DNA of 64,000 nt from Halorubrum rutilum (GCF_024494565.1 NZ_JANHDN010000007.1:140497-204496), one strand, 5' to 3'; shown: positions 17,603 to 27,794, counted from the stretch's first letter. Notes: generated by a model from the sequence alone, not told the origin. Made by a program: numbers and translations.

Positions 17603-17839
17603 ATGGCGCGCGAAGTCACTCACGAGGAGCGGGGCCCGGCGGTACTCGACGAGTCCGACATGGGCGACGACGATCTGATCTACGTCTGCCGGTGCGGGCT
17701 CTCGGACACGAAGCCGCTCTGTGACGGCTCGCACAACGCGACCGCAGACGAGGATGAGGGCGTCGTGTACAAGTACGAGAACGACGATTCCGAGGGGGAA
17801 CGGCGCGAGGTCGACGAGATCGTCTACGCGGACGAGTAG
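17603..17839 (+). CDS. CDGSH iron-sulfur domain protein
   Basis: The 78-residue protein contains one CDGSH motif at about residues 29-44: C-R-C-G-L-S-D-T-K-P-L-C-D-G-S-H. Three Cys and one His are expected to ligate a 2Fe-2S cluster, as in mitoNEET-type proteins. An acidic tail follows. It likely acts in redox sensing or cluster transfer. It is divergent from msrB, about 100 bp away; both fit redox protection, but a link is inference. Confidence 0.92.
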   Translation: MAREVTHEERGPAVLDESDMGDDDLIYVCRCGLSDTKPLCDGSHNATADEDEGVVYKYENDDSEGERREVDEIVYADE

Positions 17840-17870
17840 GGGGCGGCGTCGGTTCGCCGTCTTCGTCCCC

Positions 17871-18956
17871 TCAGATCACGCCCATCTCCCCGAGCCGCTC
17901 GGGGAGGTAGGTGTCGGTGACGAAGTCGAGCCCGCGGCTCGCGAGCGACTGCTGTTCGGACTTCTTCCCGATGTCGAGCTGGAGCTCGATCTGCTCCTCC
18001 CAGTAGTCCGTCTGGAAGCGCGGGTCGTCAAGCTCGGATTCGAGGGCGTTCACGTCCGAGTCCGAGAGCGGGTCGGCCGGGAGGTCGTACTCGACGATGT
18101 CCTCGGGCTGGATCCCGACGAACTGCGCCTCCGGGGTCGCGAGGTACTTCGACAGGTGCGCGGACTTGATCGAGCCGTACGCCACGGAGCCGTAGATCCG
18201 GTAGGACCACGGGTCGCCGTCGGCGAAGACGGCGATCGGAACGCCGAGCTCGTCGTGGACGCGCTTCGTGATCCGGCGGGTCGCCCGCGCGGGCTGGCCC
18301 TTCAGGTGGATGACGAGGCAGTCGTACGCCTCGTCGAACCCGTTCTCGACGAGCCGGTCGCGCATCCCGCCGGTCTCGACCGCGAGGGCGAAGTCGATGT
18401 CGTCGTCGAGGAACTCGATCATGTCGGGGTTGTTCGGGATCTGGTAGCCGCCCTCGCCGACGTCCTCCTGGCAGTGGATCTCGCGCTCGCCCCGGCGGGT
18501 CTGCTCGCGGATCTCCAGCGGGCCCATCAGGGTCGCGCCCGACTCCTCCGGGCGCATGTGGAAGTCCTCGCGGGTGACGCCGGTCACGATTTCGAGGTCC
18601 TCCACGAGGTCGTTCGACTCGTCCTGCGACTTGAACTGCGCCTCGTCGTTGTCCCACGACTCGGAGAGGTAGTACAGCTCCCGGAGGGTCGACGACCGGT
18701 CCTCGTCGAGCTGGTTCGCGAGGAACTCGATCGTGTACGCCGCCTTCAGCAGCTTGCGCGCGCCCCGCACCGAGTTGGCGCTGCGCGTCGACGTGCGGTC
18801 GCCGTACGTCCACACGCCGCTCTCCGTGTCGTACTCGATGTTGCTCTTCGTCCGCGTGGGAAGCGTCATCTCCGGGATGTCCCCCGCGGCGAACTGGTCG
18901 TAGAAGTCCGCGGCCAGGTCGATCAGCTCGTCTCGTGCGTCGCTTTCGGTCGTCAT
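17871..18956 (-). CDS. top6A: DNA topoisomerase VI subunit A
   Basis: This 361-residue Spo11-like protein shows the 5Y-CAP segment [13 protein letters not shown] with the catalytic tyrosine at about 95-96, and a Toprim domain including the acidic [17 protein letters not shown] region. Subunit A cuts both strands of DNA and makes the covalent 5' phosphotyrosine link. It lies directly after the subunit B stop with no gap, as in a coupled operon. The length is normal for archaeal Top6A. Confidence 0.96.
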   Translation of the reverse strand: MTTESDARDELIDLAADFYDQFAAGDIPEMTLPTRTKSNIEYDTESGVWTYGDRTSTRSANSVRGARKLLKAAYTIEFLANQLDEDRSSTLRELYYLSESWDNDEAQFKSQDESNDLVEDLEIVTGVTREDFHMRPEESGATLMGPLEIREQTRRGEREIHCQEDVGEGGYQIPNNPDMIEFLDDDIDFALAVETGGMRDRLVENGFDEAYDCLVIHLKGQPARATRRITKRVHDELGVPIAVFADGDPWSYRIYGSVAYGSIKSAHLSKYLATPEAQFVGIQPEDIVEYDLPADPLSDSDVNALESELDDPRFQTDYWEEQIELQLDIGKKSEQQSLASRGLDFVTDTYLPERLGEMGVI

Positions 18957-21431
18957 TTAGGCGTTCACCGTGAGTTTCTCCGTCTCCACGCCGCCGACGC
19001 TGACCTCGAACTCGGCGTCCTCGTCGACCGCGTACGTCAGTTCCCGCTCGTCGCCCGAGGGCACCTCGGGCTTCCACTGCACGAACCACTCGCCGTCCAT
19101 GTCGACCACCGTCCCGTCCGAGGGATCGGTCGGCTCGGCCGAGACGATGTCCGTTATCTCCAGCTGTTCGTTCACGTCGGAGTGGTTCTCGACGACCAGC
19201 GTCACGGTGCCGTCCGACACCTCGCGCTCGACGCTGACGTTGTTCATGATCCGCGCCAGGGCCCCGTCGATGTCGGGCCGCGGCCGGCCCGTCACCTCCG
19301 AGACCTTGTCGGCCATCTCCGGGAGGATCCGCCCGAGCACGTCCTGCTTCTCGCGTCGCTGCTGCATCGAGCGCCGCTTGTTGAGGAACGACTTCAGCTC
19401 CCGCGCGGCCTCCCGCACCGCGAGCTCGATCTCGTCTTCGATCGCCGGGACGTTCGCGAGCGCGTCCTTCGACTCGCTCGTGAACGGGACGTTCGTGGAG
19501 GCGACGTGGATCGATATCACGGCCGGCCCGTTCGGGAGCCCGGAGCCGCCGGGCTGGTCGAGGCCGTAGTTGCGCCAGCCGATCCCCTTTATCACGTCCG
19601 TCGTCGCGCAGGCGCCGCGCTGGTACACCAGGGGGACCCGGTTCGCGAACCGGAGCAGCTCCACCGACCCCTCGGACGGGATCGACCCGCCGTAGGCGAT
19701 GCCGGCCTCGACGATGAACGGGTCGCCGCCGTGGACCTCGGCGTCGCGGGTCGCGGCCGCGTAGAAGTCGGCGTCGTACTCCTTGCGGAGCCCGGCCTCG
19801 ACGAGCTCGGCCGTGATCGGCGCGAGGCAGTCGGTCGGCGGCGCGAGGATGTCGGTGGTCCGCATCGCGTCGAGCAGGTCGGCCGACGCGTCGCGGTCGC
19901 CGGCGATCGACCGCACCTTCGGCGGGTCGTCGGGCACGGTTCGCGCCCGCGACCAGAACGCCTCGACGACGTTCTCGCGGGCGGTCTCGCCGAACGTCGC
20001 GTCGTGCTGCTCGGCCACGAAGTCCGCCGCGTCGGCGACGAGCCGCTCCAGGTCGTCGCGGGCGATCCGGAAGGCGTCGCCGTCGAGGTTCAGGAACCGA
20101 CGCGTCAGCGCGTCGGCCATCGCCCGCACGGCGGCGTCGTCCTTCCGCGTCGAGGTCGCCTCGTCGACGAGCGCGTACGCGTCGGCGACGAGGGGCGACG
20201 CTGCGGTCTCGTCGTCCTCGGCGTCGGCACCGTCCGCGTCTCCGGCGCCCCCGACCGCGTCGCCGTCGGCGTCAACCCCGGTGACCGCCCGCCACGCGGC
20301 GTCGACCGCGTTCTCGCGGACGGTCCCGCCGAACGTCTTGCCGGTGTCGCCCTCGACGCGGTCGGCGACGTTCCCGACGATAGTCGCGAGCTCGGACCGG
20401 CTGAGGCGGTCGTTGCCCGCGACGGTCTCGGCGACGCCCTCGGCGAAGTCGGCGGTCGCCGCCTTCCCCTTGTTGGCGACCGCCTCGCGCACCGCGGCGG
20501 CGACGTCGCCGTCGTCGTGGGCGCGCGGCGGCGTCCACGAGAGCTCGCGGCCGTAGTACACGTCCCGGAAGTTGTCGATGACCGAGTCCGCCGTCTTCTT
20601 GCCGACCCGGGTGAACTCCTCCTGGAGGAAACCGGAGACGGAGTACGACTCGGTCGCCTCCAGCATCTTGATCAACGCGCCGAGCTCGACCCCGTGGGGG
20701 TGCGGGCGGATCTCCGTCGTCTCCGCCGGCAGCTCGTCGGTCGCGCGCTCGAACTTCATCGGCTCGTCGAGCCCCGGCTCGCGTAGCTCGATGCGGGCGT
20801 GGGGGTTGACGACCGCGGTGTGTTTCACGTAGTCGTGGAGCTGCTGACGAGCGCGCATGTTGGCCTCCATCTCCAGCTCGATGCGGGTGCCGTGCGGGCG
20901 GTCCCACGTCGCCTCCTCGTCCGCCTTGATCTCCGGCTCGTTCGTGTCGGTGTCGATGATGAGCTCGAAGTACTGCGCCCGCGACTGCCCCTTCGGGCGC
21001 GAGGTGATCTTCGCCGGCTGGCCGGACGTCAGCTGCGAGTATAGCACGGCCGCTGAAATCCCGATCCCCTGTTGACCGCGGTTTTGTTCACGAGTGTGAA
21101 ATCTTGAACCATACAAGAGCTTCCCGAAAACTTTTGGAAGTTGTTCTTTCGTGATACCGGGCCCGTTGTCCTCGATGACGAGCCGGTAGTAGTCGCCCAC
21201 CTCCTCGATCTCGACGTAGATGTCGGGGAGGACGCCGGCCTCCTCGGTCGCGTCGAGGGCGTTGTCGACCGCCTCCTTGACGGCGGTGACGAGGCCGCGG
21301 GCGCCCGAGTCGAACCCGAGCATGTGCTTGTTCTTCTCGAAGAACTCGGCGATGGAGATCTCGCGCTGGCCCTCGGCCAGCTCCTCCGCGATCCCCTCCT
21401 CGTCGCCGATCGTCGACTGGAAGGACGTCAT
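18957..21431 (-). CDS. top6B: DNA topoisomerase VI subunit B
   Basis: The 824-residue protein starts with a GHKL ATPase domain: [27 protein letters not shown] and KLLYGSRF...[11 protein letters not shown]. It continues to a transducer domain ([21 protein letters not shown]) and a C-terminal Ig-like domain ([14 protein letters not shown]...[12 protein letters not shown]). It powers strand passage with subunit A. A long acidic insertion (about residues 300-525) sits in the H2TH region and contains two related FGxTxRENxVxAxW repeats. It explains the length above the roughly 530 residues of crenarchaeal Top6B. Confidence 0.96.
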   Translation of the reverse strand: MTSFQSTIGDEEGIAEELAEGQREISIAEFFEKNKHMLGFDSGARGLVTAVKEAVDNALDATEEAGVLPDIYVEIEEVGDYYRLVIEDNGPGITKEQLPKVFGKLLYGSRFHTREQNRGQQGIGISAAVLYSQLTSGQPAKITSRPKGQSRAQYFELIIDTDTNEPEIKADEEATWDRPHGTRIELEMEANMRARQQLHDYVKHTAVVNPHARIELREPGLDEPMKFERATDELPAETTEIRPHPHGVELGALIKMLEATESYSVSGFLQEEFTRVGKKTADSVIDNFRDVYYGRELSWTPPRAHDDGDVAAAVREAVANKGKAATADFAEGVAETVAGNDRLSRSELATIVGNVADRVEGDTGKTFGGTVRENAVDAAWRAVTGVDADGDAVGGAGDADGADAEDDETAASPLVADAYALVDEATSTRKDDAAVRAMADALTRRFLNLDGDAFRIARDDLERLVADAADFVAEQHDATFGETARENVVEAFWSRARTVPDDPPKVRSIAGDRDASADLLDAMRTTDILAPPTDCLAPITAELVEAGLRKEYDADFYAAATRDAEVHGGDPFIVEAGIAYGGSIPSEGSVELLRFANRVPLVYQRGACATTDVIKGIGWRNYGLDQPGGSGLPNGPAVISIHVASTNVPFTSESKDALANVPAIEDEIELAVREAARELKSFLNKRRSMQQRREKQDVLGRILPEMADKVSEVTGRPRPDIDGALARIMNNVSVEREVSDGTVTLVVENHSDVNEQLEITDIVSAEPTDPSDGTVVDMDGEWFVQWKPEVPSGDERELTYAVDEDAEFEVSVGGVETEKLTVNA

Positions 21432-21611
21432 TCGGTGTCCCTCCCTTCCACCGAGGCAGTTAAAAACGCACCGCCAGCGCGGTGAACGTAGATACCGGCG
21501 TTAGACGCTGTCTCGTGTCGGTGTAACGTCCGGCCGCTCGCTCCGCTCCGGTCGGTATCCACCGGTTCGCCGGCCGACAGCTTTCTCACCGCGTGGCCCC
21601 TCCGAACGGTC

Positions 21612-22589
21612 ATGTCAGGCTGGACGGCGGACGAGATGCCGCGGCTCGACGGGAAGACCGTCGTCGTCACCGGGGCGAACAGCGGGCTCGGTTACGAGGG
21701 GACGCGCGCCTTCGCCGAGCGGGGCGCGACCGTCGTGATGGCGTGTCGGAGCGTCGAGCGCGGCGAGCGCGCCGCCGACGAGATCCGACGGGAGAGCGCC
21801 GCCGACCGGGCCGACCTCGACCTCGACGTCCGCGAGTGCGACCTCGCCTCCCTCGACTCGGTGCGGGCGTTCGCCGAGGGGGTCGAGGACGGCTACGACG
21901 CGGTCGACGTCCTCTGTAACAACGCCGGCGTGATGGCGATCCCGCGGAGCGAGACCGAGGACGGCTTCGAGACCCAGTTCGGCGTGAACCACCTCGGCCA
22001 CTTCGCGCTCACCGGGCGCCTGTTCCCGCTGCTCGACGACGCCGACGGCGTCGGCGGCGACGCGCGCGTCGTCACGCAGTCGTCGGGCGCCCACGAGCAG
22101 GGCGAGGTGGACTTCTCGGACCTCAACTGGGAGCGCTCGTACGGGAAGTGGAAGGCGTACGGCCGGAGCAAGCTCGCGAACCTGCTGTTCGCCTACGAGC
22201 TCCAGCGCCGGATCGACGACGCCGACGCGGGCGACGGGGAGGGCGCGACCGGCGACCTCGCAGTCCGCAGCGTCGCCTGCCATCCGGGCTACGCGGCCAC
22301 GAACCTCCAGCACCGCACCGCGGAGGAGAGCGGCAACCCTCTCATGAAAGTCGCGATGACGGCCGCGAACGCGGTCCTCGGGCAGGACCCCGCGACGGGC
22401 GCGCTCCCCATGCTGTACGCCGCGACCGCCGACGTCGACGGCGGCGCCTACGTCGAGCCGAGCGGCGTCATGAACATGCGCGGGACCCCGACCGTGGGCC
22501 GGTCGAACGACGCCTCCTACGACCGCGCGGACGCCCGGAGGCTCTGGGAGTACTCCGAGGAGGCGACCGGCGTGGAGTTCCCGCTGTAG
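21612..22589 (+). CDS. Short-chain dehydrogenase/reductase
   Basis: The 325-residue protein has the SDR Rossmann motif TGANSGLG (about 20-27), CNNAGVM and the YGRSKLANLLF catalytic segment (Y-x3-K). Its closest layout is the retinol dehydrogenase/WW-domain oxidoreductase-like branch, with QFGVNHLGHFALTGRL and CHPGYAATNLQ. It uses NAD(P)(H) to oxidise or reduce an unknown substrate. It is divergent from top6B and converges with the following gene. Confidence 0.93.
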   Translation: MSGWTADEMPRLDGKTVVVTGANSGLGYEGTRAFAERGATVVMACRSVERGERAADEIRRESAADRADLDLDVRECDLASLDSVRAFAEGVEDGYDAVDVLCNNAGVMAIPRSETEDGFETQFGVNHLGHFALTGRLFPLLDDADGVGGDARVVTQSSGAHEQGEVDFSDLNWERSYGKWKAYGRSKLANLLFAYELQRRIDDADAGDGEGATGDLAVRSVACHPGYAATNLQHRTAEESGNPLMKVAMTAANAVLGQDPATGALPMLYAATADVDGGAYVEPSGVMNMRGTPTVGRSNDASYDRADARRLWEYSEEATGVEFPL

Positions 22590-22624
22590 CCGCGGCCGAC
22601 GCGGCCGGACCGCCGCCGGACGAG

Positions 22625-23194
22625 TCAGTGCAGCGTCCCGTCCCGGACGTGCGCGTCGTGCGCGAACAGCGCGTACCCCACGTCGACCGCCCGGCGGCCG
22701 GTCTCGTCGGCGATCTCGCGGATCGGCCCGATCATCGTCACGTAGTCGGCGGCGTCGAACGACTCCTTCCGCCCGTCGAGGTACCCCAGCCGCTCCAGCG
22801 ACGCCCACACGCGGGTGTCGACGACCGCGTGGCGGTCGCCGTCGAGCGCGGCGACGACGCACGACGCGGTCGGCGCTTTGAACCCCGAGAGCCCCGTGAT
22901 CAGGCGGAGCGTCGAGAAGTCGCCGTCGACTGCGCGGGCGTTGCGGGTCACCTCCCGGCAGCGCTCGGGCGGGTTCGCCTCGACGTGGTACGCGCTCCGC
23001 GTCGACGACTCGTAGGCGATCTCGTACAGCCCCTCGCGCGTCAGGTGTCCCTGCGACCGGTACCGCTCGCCGAACTCGTCGAGCCGCTCGGGGAGGACCC
23101 CCTGCGTCTCGGCGTAGCGGTCGAGGTTCTCGGCGACGAACGCGTCGAGATCGGTGACTTCCGGATCGCCGTCGCCGGTGCCGTCGGTCTCCAT
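22625..23194 (-). CDS. Haloarchaeal conserved protein of unknown function, possibly HhH-glycosylase-like
   Basis: The 189-residue protein is mostly helical. Its middle, TLRLITGLSGFKAPTASCVVAALDGDRHAVVDTRVWASLERLGYL, resembles the helix-hairpin-helix/Gly-Pro-Asp region of DNA-glycosylase-like folds, where a conserved Asp follows the hairpin (here VVDTRVW). I do not see an iron-sulfur cluster or a clear catalytic Lys. The likeness is only by pattern and could be misleading. Codon usage and start position are normal, so the gene itself is well supported. Confidence 0.7.
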   Translation of the reverse strand: METDGTGDGDPEVTDLDAFVAENLDRYAETQGVLPERLDEFGERYRSQGHLTREGLYEIAYESSTRSAYHVEANPPERCREVTRNARAVDGDFSTLRLITGLSGFKAPTASCVVAALDGDRHAVVDTRVWASLERLGYLDGRKESFDAADYVTMIGPIREIADETGRRAVDVGYALFAHDAHVRDGTLH

Positions 23195-23310
23195 GTCGGC
23201 CCTCGCGGCGCGGCGACCAAAATTCCGGCGCCGCCGCTCGCCGAGTCATATACGCGGAACGCGTTTCGAGAGCTGTCCGCCGTCGCCGGTCGCGGGTACG
23301 GCCGAGCGAG

Positions 23311-23505
23311 CTACAGCCGAGTGAGGTTGGTCGCGCGCGGACCCTTCTCCGCCTCCTCGATCTCGAACTCTACCTCCTGGCCTTCCTCGAGGTCGGGGCC
23401 GCCGACGTCTTCCATGTGGAAGAACACGTCCTCGTCAGCCTCGTCGGTCTCGATGAATCCGTAGCCGCCGGTGTCGTTGAAGAAGTCGACCTTGCCTGTC
23501 GCCAT
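23311..23505 (-). CDS. cspA: Cold-shock domain protein
   Basis: The 64-residue protein is one [37 protein letters not shown] has RNP1 (GYGFIE) and RNP2 (DVFFH). [15 protein letters not shown] completes the barrel. It binds single-stranded nucleic acids and acts as an RNA chaperone. The ATG at 23505 is supported by a CTTATG TATA-like element 28-33 bp upstream. Confidence 0.96.
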   Translation of the reverse strand: MATGKVDFFNDTGGYGFIETDEADEDVFFHMEDVGGPDLEEGQEVEFEIEEAEKGPRATNLTRL

Positions 23506-23532
23506 CGCACCCGGAACCACTCCCGACTGGGC

Positions 23533-23538
23533 CATAAG
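23533..23538 (-). promoter_or_regulatory. TATA-like box of cspA
   Basis: The minus strand reads CTTATG, 28-33 bp before the cspA start. Between here and the MATE remnant (23693) there is no other gene. Confidence 0.45.
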
Positions 23539-23692
23539 TGTTGCGTGCGCGCCCAGCGCGTCCGGTTCGGACGCGTTTGGCCGGTAAAAACTTTGAAACG
23601 GTTTTTCCGGGTCTACGAGAGGAGGAACCCGACGCGTCGACACCGTCCCGAAGCGTTAGGTCGCGAGCGATCTCCCCCGAACGGGACTCGCC

Positions 23693-24598
23693 GTGGGAAA
23701 CGACGACGCCCGGGTCGACATGACGGCGGGGGCGATCGCCCCGAAGCTGTTCGACCTCGCGTAGCCGCTGGTGCTCGGCAACCTCCTCTAGGCCCTGTAC
23801 AGCCTCGCGGGCAGGTTCTGGGTCGGGCGGGTGAGCACCGAGGCCGTCGCCGCCGTCTTCGTGGCGGCGCTCGTCGCGCGGTTCGGCCCGGCCGCGACCG
23901 CGGCCTACGGGATCGGCGTCAGGCTGATGTCCGTCTCGTGGTCGGTAACGGGCGCGGTCGGGCAGGCGACCGCGACCGGAGTCGGACAGAACCTCGGGGC
24001 CGAGACGCCCGACCGCGCCGTCGCCGTCACCCGCGTCGCCACGCTCGGAACGATGGCGCTGCTGGGCGTCGCCGGCGGCGCGGTCTGGCTCTTCCCGGCG
24101 GCCGCGATGCGCGTCTTCATCGACGACCCGGCGACGGTCGGCGAAGAGGTCGTCTTCCTCCGCGTCATCGCGCTGTCGTGGGCCTTCTTCGGCGGGCTCA
24201 TGGTGATACAGGGCGCGTTCCGCGGCGCGGGCCACACCAAGGCGGCGCTGGCGCTCTCCCTGCTCTCGCGCTGGGCGGTCCGGATCCCCCTCGCCGCCCT
24301 GCTCGCGTTCGGCGCGGTCGGGGTCACGCTCGGCGGTGTCGCGGTCGGTCCCGTCGACGTCCCCTCGATCGGGGTCGGCTACGTCGGCCTCGACTGGGGG
24401 GTCGTCGGGCTGTGGTGGGCGTACGCGACGGCCGCCGTGGCCTCCTTCGCCGTCGGCGCGGCGTGGTTCCTGCGCGGGACGTGGACGGAGGGCGTCGTCG
24501 GGAAATCCGACGGCGCCGCGGTCGCACCGGACGCGGACGCCGTCGACGATGACGGCGGAGCGGACCCGGACGACTCGGTCGAGGCGCTCGACGACTGA
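23693..24598 (+). pseudogene. MATE-family efflux transporter, decayed (two in-frame stops and an internal deletion)
   Basis: Read from a GTG at 23693, the frame gives VGNDDARVDMTAGAIAPKLF, a MATE N-terminus. TAG stops follow at 23762-23764 (DLA-stop-PLVLGNLL) and 23789-23791 (NLL-stop-ALYSLAGRFWVGRVSTEAVAAV). MATE proteins normally have Trp and Gln at these places. After TEAVAAV the frame jumps to ARFGPAATAAYGIGVRLMSVS, which belongs to the second half of MATE proteins, so roughly 180 residues are missing. The remaining 256-codon frame (23831-24598) still encodes several membrane segments and GVGQNLGAE. This looks like a degraded Na+- or H+-coupled multidrug exporter. Confidence 0.85.
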
Positions 24599-24619
24599 GG
24601 GGAGGCGAGGGCGCCGCGG

Positions 24620-24877
24620 CTACCGCTGCCGCTTCGCCATCTCCAGCGACAGGAAGAAGCCGAAGTACGCCGGGATCCCGGCGAGCATGAACATGTACAG
24701 TACCCACTGCGGGGTGTTCGCGAACGCGAAGTCGTACAGGAGCGACACGACGGTCACCCAAGCGATCGCGAACACGAGGTCCTGGAGCATACCGCCCCGG
24801 TTCTCGCTGACGTGCGATCGGACGCGGTCGACGGGGCCCTCCTCGTCCGGGTCGTCGATCGGATCTGTCTCGGTCAT
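24620..24877 (-). CDS. Small two-helix membrane protein of unknown function
   Basis: The 85-residue protein has an acidic N-terminus, then two hydrophobic segments (about 33-52, 57-78) around FANTPQWVLYM, and ends in EMAKRQR. I recognise no family. It converges with the MATE remnant. Topology with both helices and a basic C-terminus supports a real gene. Confidence 0.72.
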   Translation of the reverse strand: MTETDPIDDPDEEGPVDRVRSHVSENRGGMLQDLVFAIAWVTVVSLLYDFAFANTPQWVLYMFMLAGIPAYFGFFLSLEMAKRQR

Positions 24878-24989
24878 GGGCGAGCGTGTCGGTCGGAGTA
24901 CGTGGGTGTACCGATAGCGGATCGGTCGGGGACCGGGCGAACGCGAGGCGGGGACGGGCGGCGGGCCCCGAGTCGGTCCCCGTCGAGGT

Positions 24990-25451
24990 TCAGTCCTCGT
25001 CGAGGTAGTCGACGACGAGGACGGGGACGTGCGTCGAACGCAGCGTCCGCTCGGTGACGCTCCCGAGCAGCGCGCGCCGGACGCCCGCGCGGCCGTGGCT
25101 CCCCATCACGATGAGGTCGATCCCGTTGTCCTCGGCGTAGTCGCCGATCACCTTGTGAGGCCGCCCGCCCGAGACGTGTTCGACGACGTCGATGTCGCGT
25201 TCGGCCCCGCGGCCGGCGACGACGCCGGTCGCCTCGTCGGCCTGCTCTTTCAGCTCGCCCATCTCGTCGAACCGGCCCTGCTTGAGCCGATCGACCTGTT
25301 CGGTCCCGAGGCTGAAGTTCACGGAGTCGATGTCGACCACGTACAGCGCGTGGACCTCGGCGCCGTACTTCTCGGCGAGGTCGAGCGCGTGGTCGACGGC
25401 GGCCTCCGCGACGTCGCTTCCGTCCGTGGGAACGAGGATGCGTTCGTACAT
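24990..25451 (-). CDS. Universal stress protein
   Basis: This 153-residue UspA-fold protein begins MYERILVPTDGSDVAEAAVDHALDLA and carries the ATP-binding signature GSHGRAGVRRALLGSVTERTL. It probably binds ATP. It lies 3 bp after the symporter stop on the same strand, so it is probably cotranscribed with the acetate-type symporter, an arrangement seen in haloarchaea where Usp genes accompany transporters. Confidence 0.94.
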   Translation of the reverse strand: MYERILVPTDGSDVAEAAVDHALDLAEKYGAEVHALYVVDIDSVNFSLGTEQVDRLKQGRFDEMGELKEQADEATGVVAGRGAERDIDVVEHVSGGRPHKVIGDYAEDNGIDLIVMGSHGRAGVRRALLGSVTERTLRSTHVPVLVVDYLDED

Positions 25452-25454
25452 GGA

Positions 25455-27182
25455 TTACTCCTCCGCGCCCGCGTCGTCCGCTGCGCGGCCGCCATCCGTC
25501 GCCACGTCCTCACCGCCGTCCGCGGCGACGACGTCCTCGGCCGTCTGCTGTTGCCCCATCGGTTCGGGGCTGTGACACTGCCGGACGATACGCTTCGTTT
25601 CGAGCGACGGCTCGTCGGTCGCCATCGAGACGACGACCGTGACCACGATCACGATGGGCAGCGTGACGAGCGCCGAGCCGATGGCGGGCATCCACTGCGC
25701 CAGCCCCGCGGACAGCGGCGCTTCGAGCGAGCCGATGTACGTCGGGACGATCTGGTTGATCATCGGGATCGACCAGAGCGTCAGCCCGGTCGTCATGCCG
25801 GCGAGCGCGCCCTGCCGGTTGGCGTTCTCCCACCACATGCCGAGGAAGAACATCGGGAACAGCACGGAGCCGGCGAGCGAGAACGCGTAGCCCACGAGCG
25901 CCGCGATCGAGGAGGCGGGGTTCAGCGCGGCCAGCGTCGTCAGCGCGCCCAGCGCGACGATCGAGAGGCGGCCGACGAGGATCTGCTGGCGCTGCGTCGC
26001 GTCCTCGTTGATGATGTTGGTGTAGATGTCGTGGCTGATCGCCGAGGAGCCGGCGATGAACAGCCCGGCGACGGTCGCGATGGCCGCGGCGATACCGCCC
26101 GCCGCGACGATGCCGACGAACCAGTCCGGGAGCCCGGACAGCTGCGCCGCCAGCACGACGATGACCTCGCTGGCCGCGCTCGTCATGCCGGGGTCGCCGT
26201 AGGTGGCGCCGACGTTCTGCGAGTAGAGGTCGGTGCCGAACGCCGCGAACGCCGGGGCGCTCCAGTAGAGGATACAGATGAAGAACAGCCCCCAGACCGT
26301 CGACCAGCGGGCCGTCCGCTCGCTCTCGACCGTGTAGAACCGGACGAGGACGTGCGGGAGCCCGCAGGTGCCGACGATGAGCGAGAACGTCGTGGCGACC
26401 CAGAGGTAGTAGCTCGACGTGGCGAACGGCTCCGAGAACTCGCTGCCGAGCTGACTGATCAGCGCGCCGTACTCGAGCTGCGGCAGCACCGTCGAGTAAC
26501 CGTTGGTGTAGCCGACGACGAACAGCCCGACGACGAACGCGAGGATGAGGATGACGTACTGGACCGCCTGGTTCTTCGTGGCGCCCAGCATGCCGGACAG
26601 CGTCAGGTAGCCGACGGTGACGACCATCATGGCGACGACCATCACCTGGTACCCGTCGAGGCCGGGGATGAGGCCGCCGTAGTTACCGAAGATGTACAGG
26701 CCGACCAGGGCCATCCCCTTCGCCTGCCCGATGGCGTAGACGAAGCCGATGAGGAACGTCGTCACGGCCGCGATGGCGCGCGCGGTGTCGGAGTTGAAGC
26801 GGTCGCCGACGAAGTCCGGCGCCGTGTACTTCCCGAACCGGCGGAGCTGCGCGGCGAGGAAGATGAGCAGGATGAAGTAGCCGGTCGTCCAGCCGACGAC
26901 GAACACGAGGCCGTAGAACCCCGCGAGTGCGATCGACGCCGCCATCCCGAGGTACGACGCCGCCGACATCCAGTTCGCCCCGATCGCCATCCCGTTCTCG
27001 ACGTTCCCGATGGACCGACCGGCGACCCACATGTCGTCGGTGTCGGCGACGCGGAAGACGAACCCGATCGTGAGGAACAGCCCCAGCATCCCGATCACGA
27101 GGAGCGCCGGCCCGATCTTGAACGAGATGTCGAGGGCCTCGGGGAGGAGGTCGCTCTGTAGGAGGAGCGAACTCGCCGTCAT
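25455..27182 (-). CDS. Sodium:solute symporter, large subunit (acetate/ActP-like, DUF4212-coupled type)
   Basis: The 575-residue protein is an SSS-family transporter with about 13 membrane segments. Conserved parts include GRSIGNVENGMAIGANWMSAASYLGM, GFVYAIGQAKGMALVG and GLFIAGSSAISHDIYTN. The last 45 residues are hydrophilic and repeat-like (DGGEDVATDGGRAADDAG). Its start overlaps the stop of the DUF4212 subunit by 4 bp. Neighbouring acetyl-CoA synthetases suggest acetate or a similar carboxylate as substrate. Confidence 0.92.
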   Translation of the reverse strand: MTASSLLLQSDLLPEALDISFKIGPALLVIGMLGLFLTIGFVFRVADTDDMWVAGRSIGNVENGMAIGANWMSAASYLGMAASIALAGFYGLVFVVGWTTGYFILLIFLAAQLRRFGKYTAPDFVGDRFNSDTARAIAAVTTFLIGFVYAIGQAKGMALVGLYIFGNYGGLIPGLDGYQVMVVAMMVVTVGYLTLSGMLGATKNQAVQYVILILAFVVGLFVVGYTNGYSTVLPQLEYGALISQLGSEFSEPFATSSYYLWVATTFSLIVGTCGLPHVLVRFYTVESERTARWSTVWGLFFICILYWSAPAFAAFGTDLYSQNVGATYGDPGMTSAASEVIVVLAAQLSGLPDWFVGIVAAGGIAAAIATVAGLFIAGSSAISHDIYTNIINEDATQRQQILVGRLSIVALGALTTLAALNPASSIAALVGYAFSLAGSVLFPMFFLGMWWENANRQGALAGMTTGLTLWSIPMINQIVPTYIGSLEAPLSAGLAQWMPAIGSALVTLPIVIVVTVVVSMATDEPSLETKRIVRQCHSPEPMGQQQTAEDVVAADGGEDVATDGGRAADDAGAEE

Positions 27183-27682
27183 TCGTCGGTCCCTCCGTCG
27201 GTCGCCGCGACGTCAGCGCCGCTGCCCGTCTCCGTGACGGTCGCGTGTTCGATACCGTACTTCTCGTCGAGCGCGTCCCGCTTTCGCGAGTACCAGAACG
27301 CCAGGATCAGCGCGCTGGTCGGCGCCCCGAACGCGACGAGGAAGTAGTGGAGCGGGAACTGGAGGATCGGCATCTGACTCGTCATCGGGCCCGGCGCGAG
27401 CCGCGTCAGGGTCACCGGCCCCCATACCGCGAGGACCCAGGCGGCGAACCCCGTCCAGACGATGCGGAGGTGATCGCGCATGTACGGCGTGCTCGGGTTC
27501 AGGATGTTCACTTCCGCACCCAGGTAGTCGGTGTCGCTGTGCTCCTGTGCCGCAGTCGCGGCGACGCCGCCGTCGGTGGCCGCGTCGTCAGCTGCGCGAC
27601 CCCCATCGGTGGCCGCGTCGTCCGCCGCGCGGCCACCGTCGGTGACTGCGCCGTCCGAACTTCGTGAGCTATCGTCTGTCAT
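27179..27682 (-). CDS. Sodium:solute symporter small subunit (DUF4212)
   Basis: The 167-residue protein has a low-complexity N-terminus with TDGGRAADDAA repeats (residues 8-40). The DUF4212 core follows: YMRDHLRIVWTGFAAWVLAVWGPVTL, FPLHYFLVAFGAPTSALILAFWYSRKRDALDEKYGI, giving two membrane helices. DUF4212 proteins are the small partners of VC_2705-type symporters. The 4-bp overlap with the large subunit supports coupled expression. Confidence 0.92.
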   Translation of the reverse strand: MTDDSSRSSDGAVTDGGRAADDAATDGGRAADDAATDGGVAATAAQEHSDTDYLGAEVNILNPSTPYMRDHLRIVWTGFAAWVLAVWGPVTLTRLAPGPMTSQMPILQFPLHYFLVAFGAPTSALILAFWYSRKRDALDEKYGIEHATVTETGSGADVAATDGGTDE

Positions 27683-27794
27683 GTGTTGTGGTGTGTATTG
27701 TCGTGGTCCGTCTGTGCGATTTTATCGTGATATTTACGTCCGGTGTCGTGCGCTCCGTCTCTCGTTCGTCACTCGGAAAACGGGACGTCCTGGG

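Noticed and set aside
17721..20786. A 1021-codon plus-strand open frame
   Set aside because: It lies antisense to top6A and top6B, which have complete conserved motifs. Long antisense frames are common at this G+C because stops are rare.
23762..23791. Readthrough or pyrrolysine decoding of the two TAG codons in the MATE frame
   Set aside because: Haloarchaea are not known to use pyrrolysine, and the large internal deletion shows the gene is decaying anyway.
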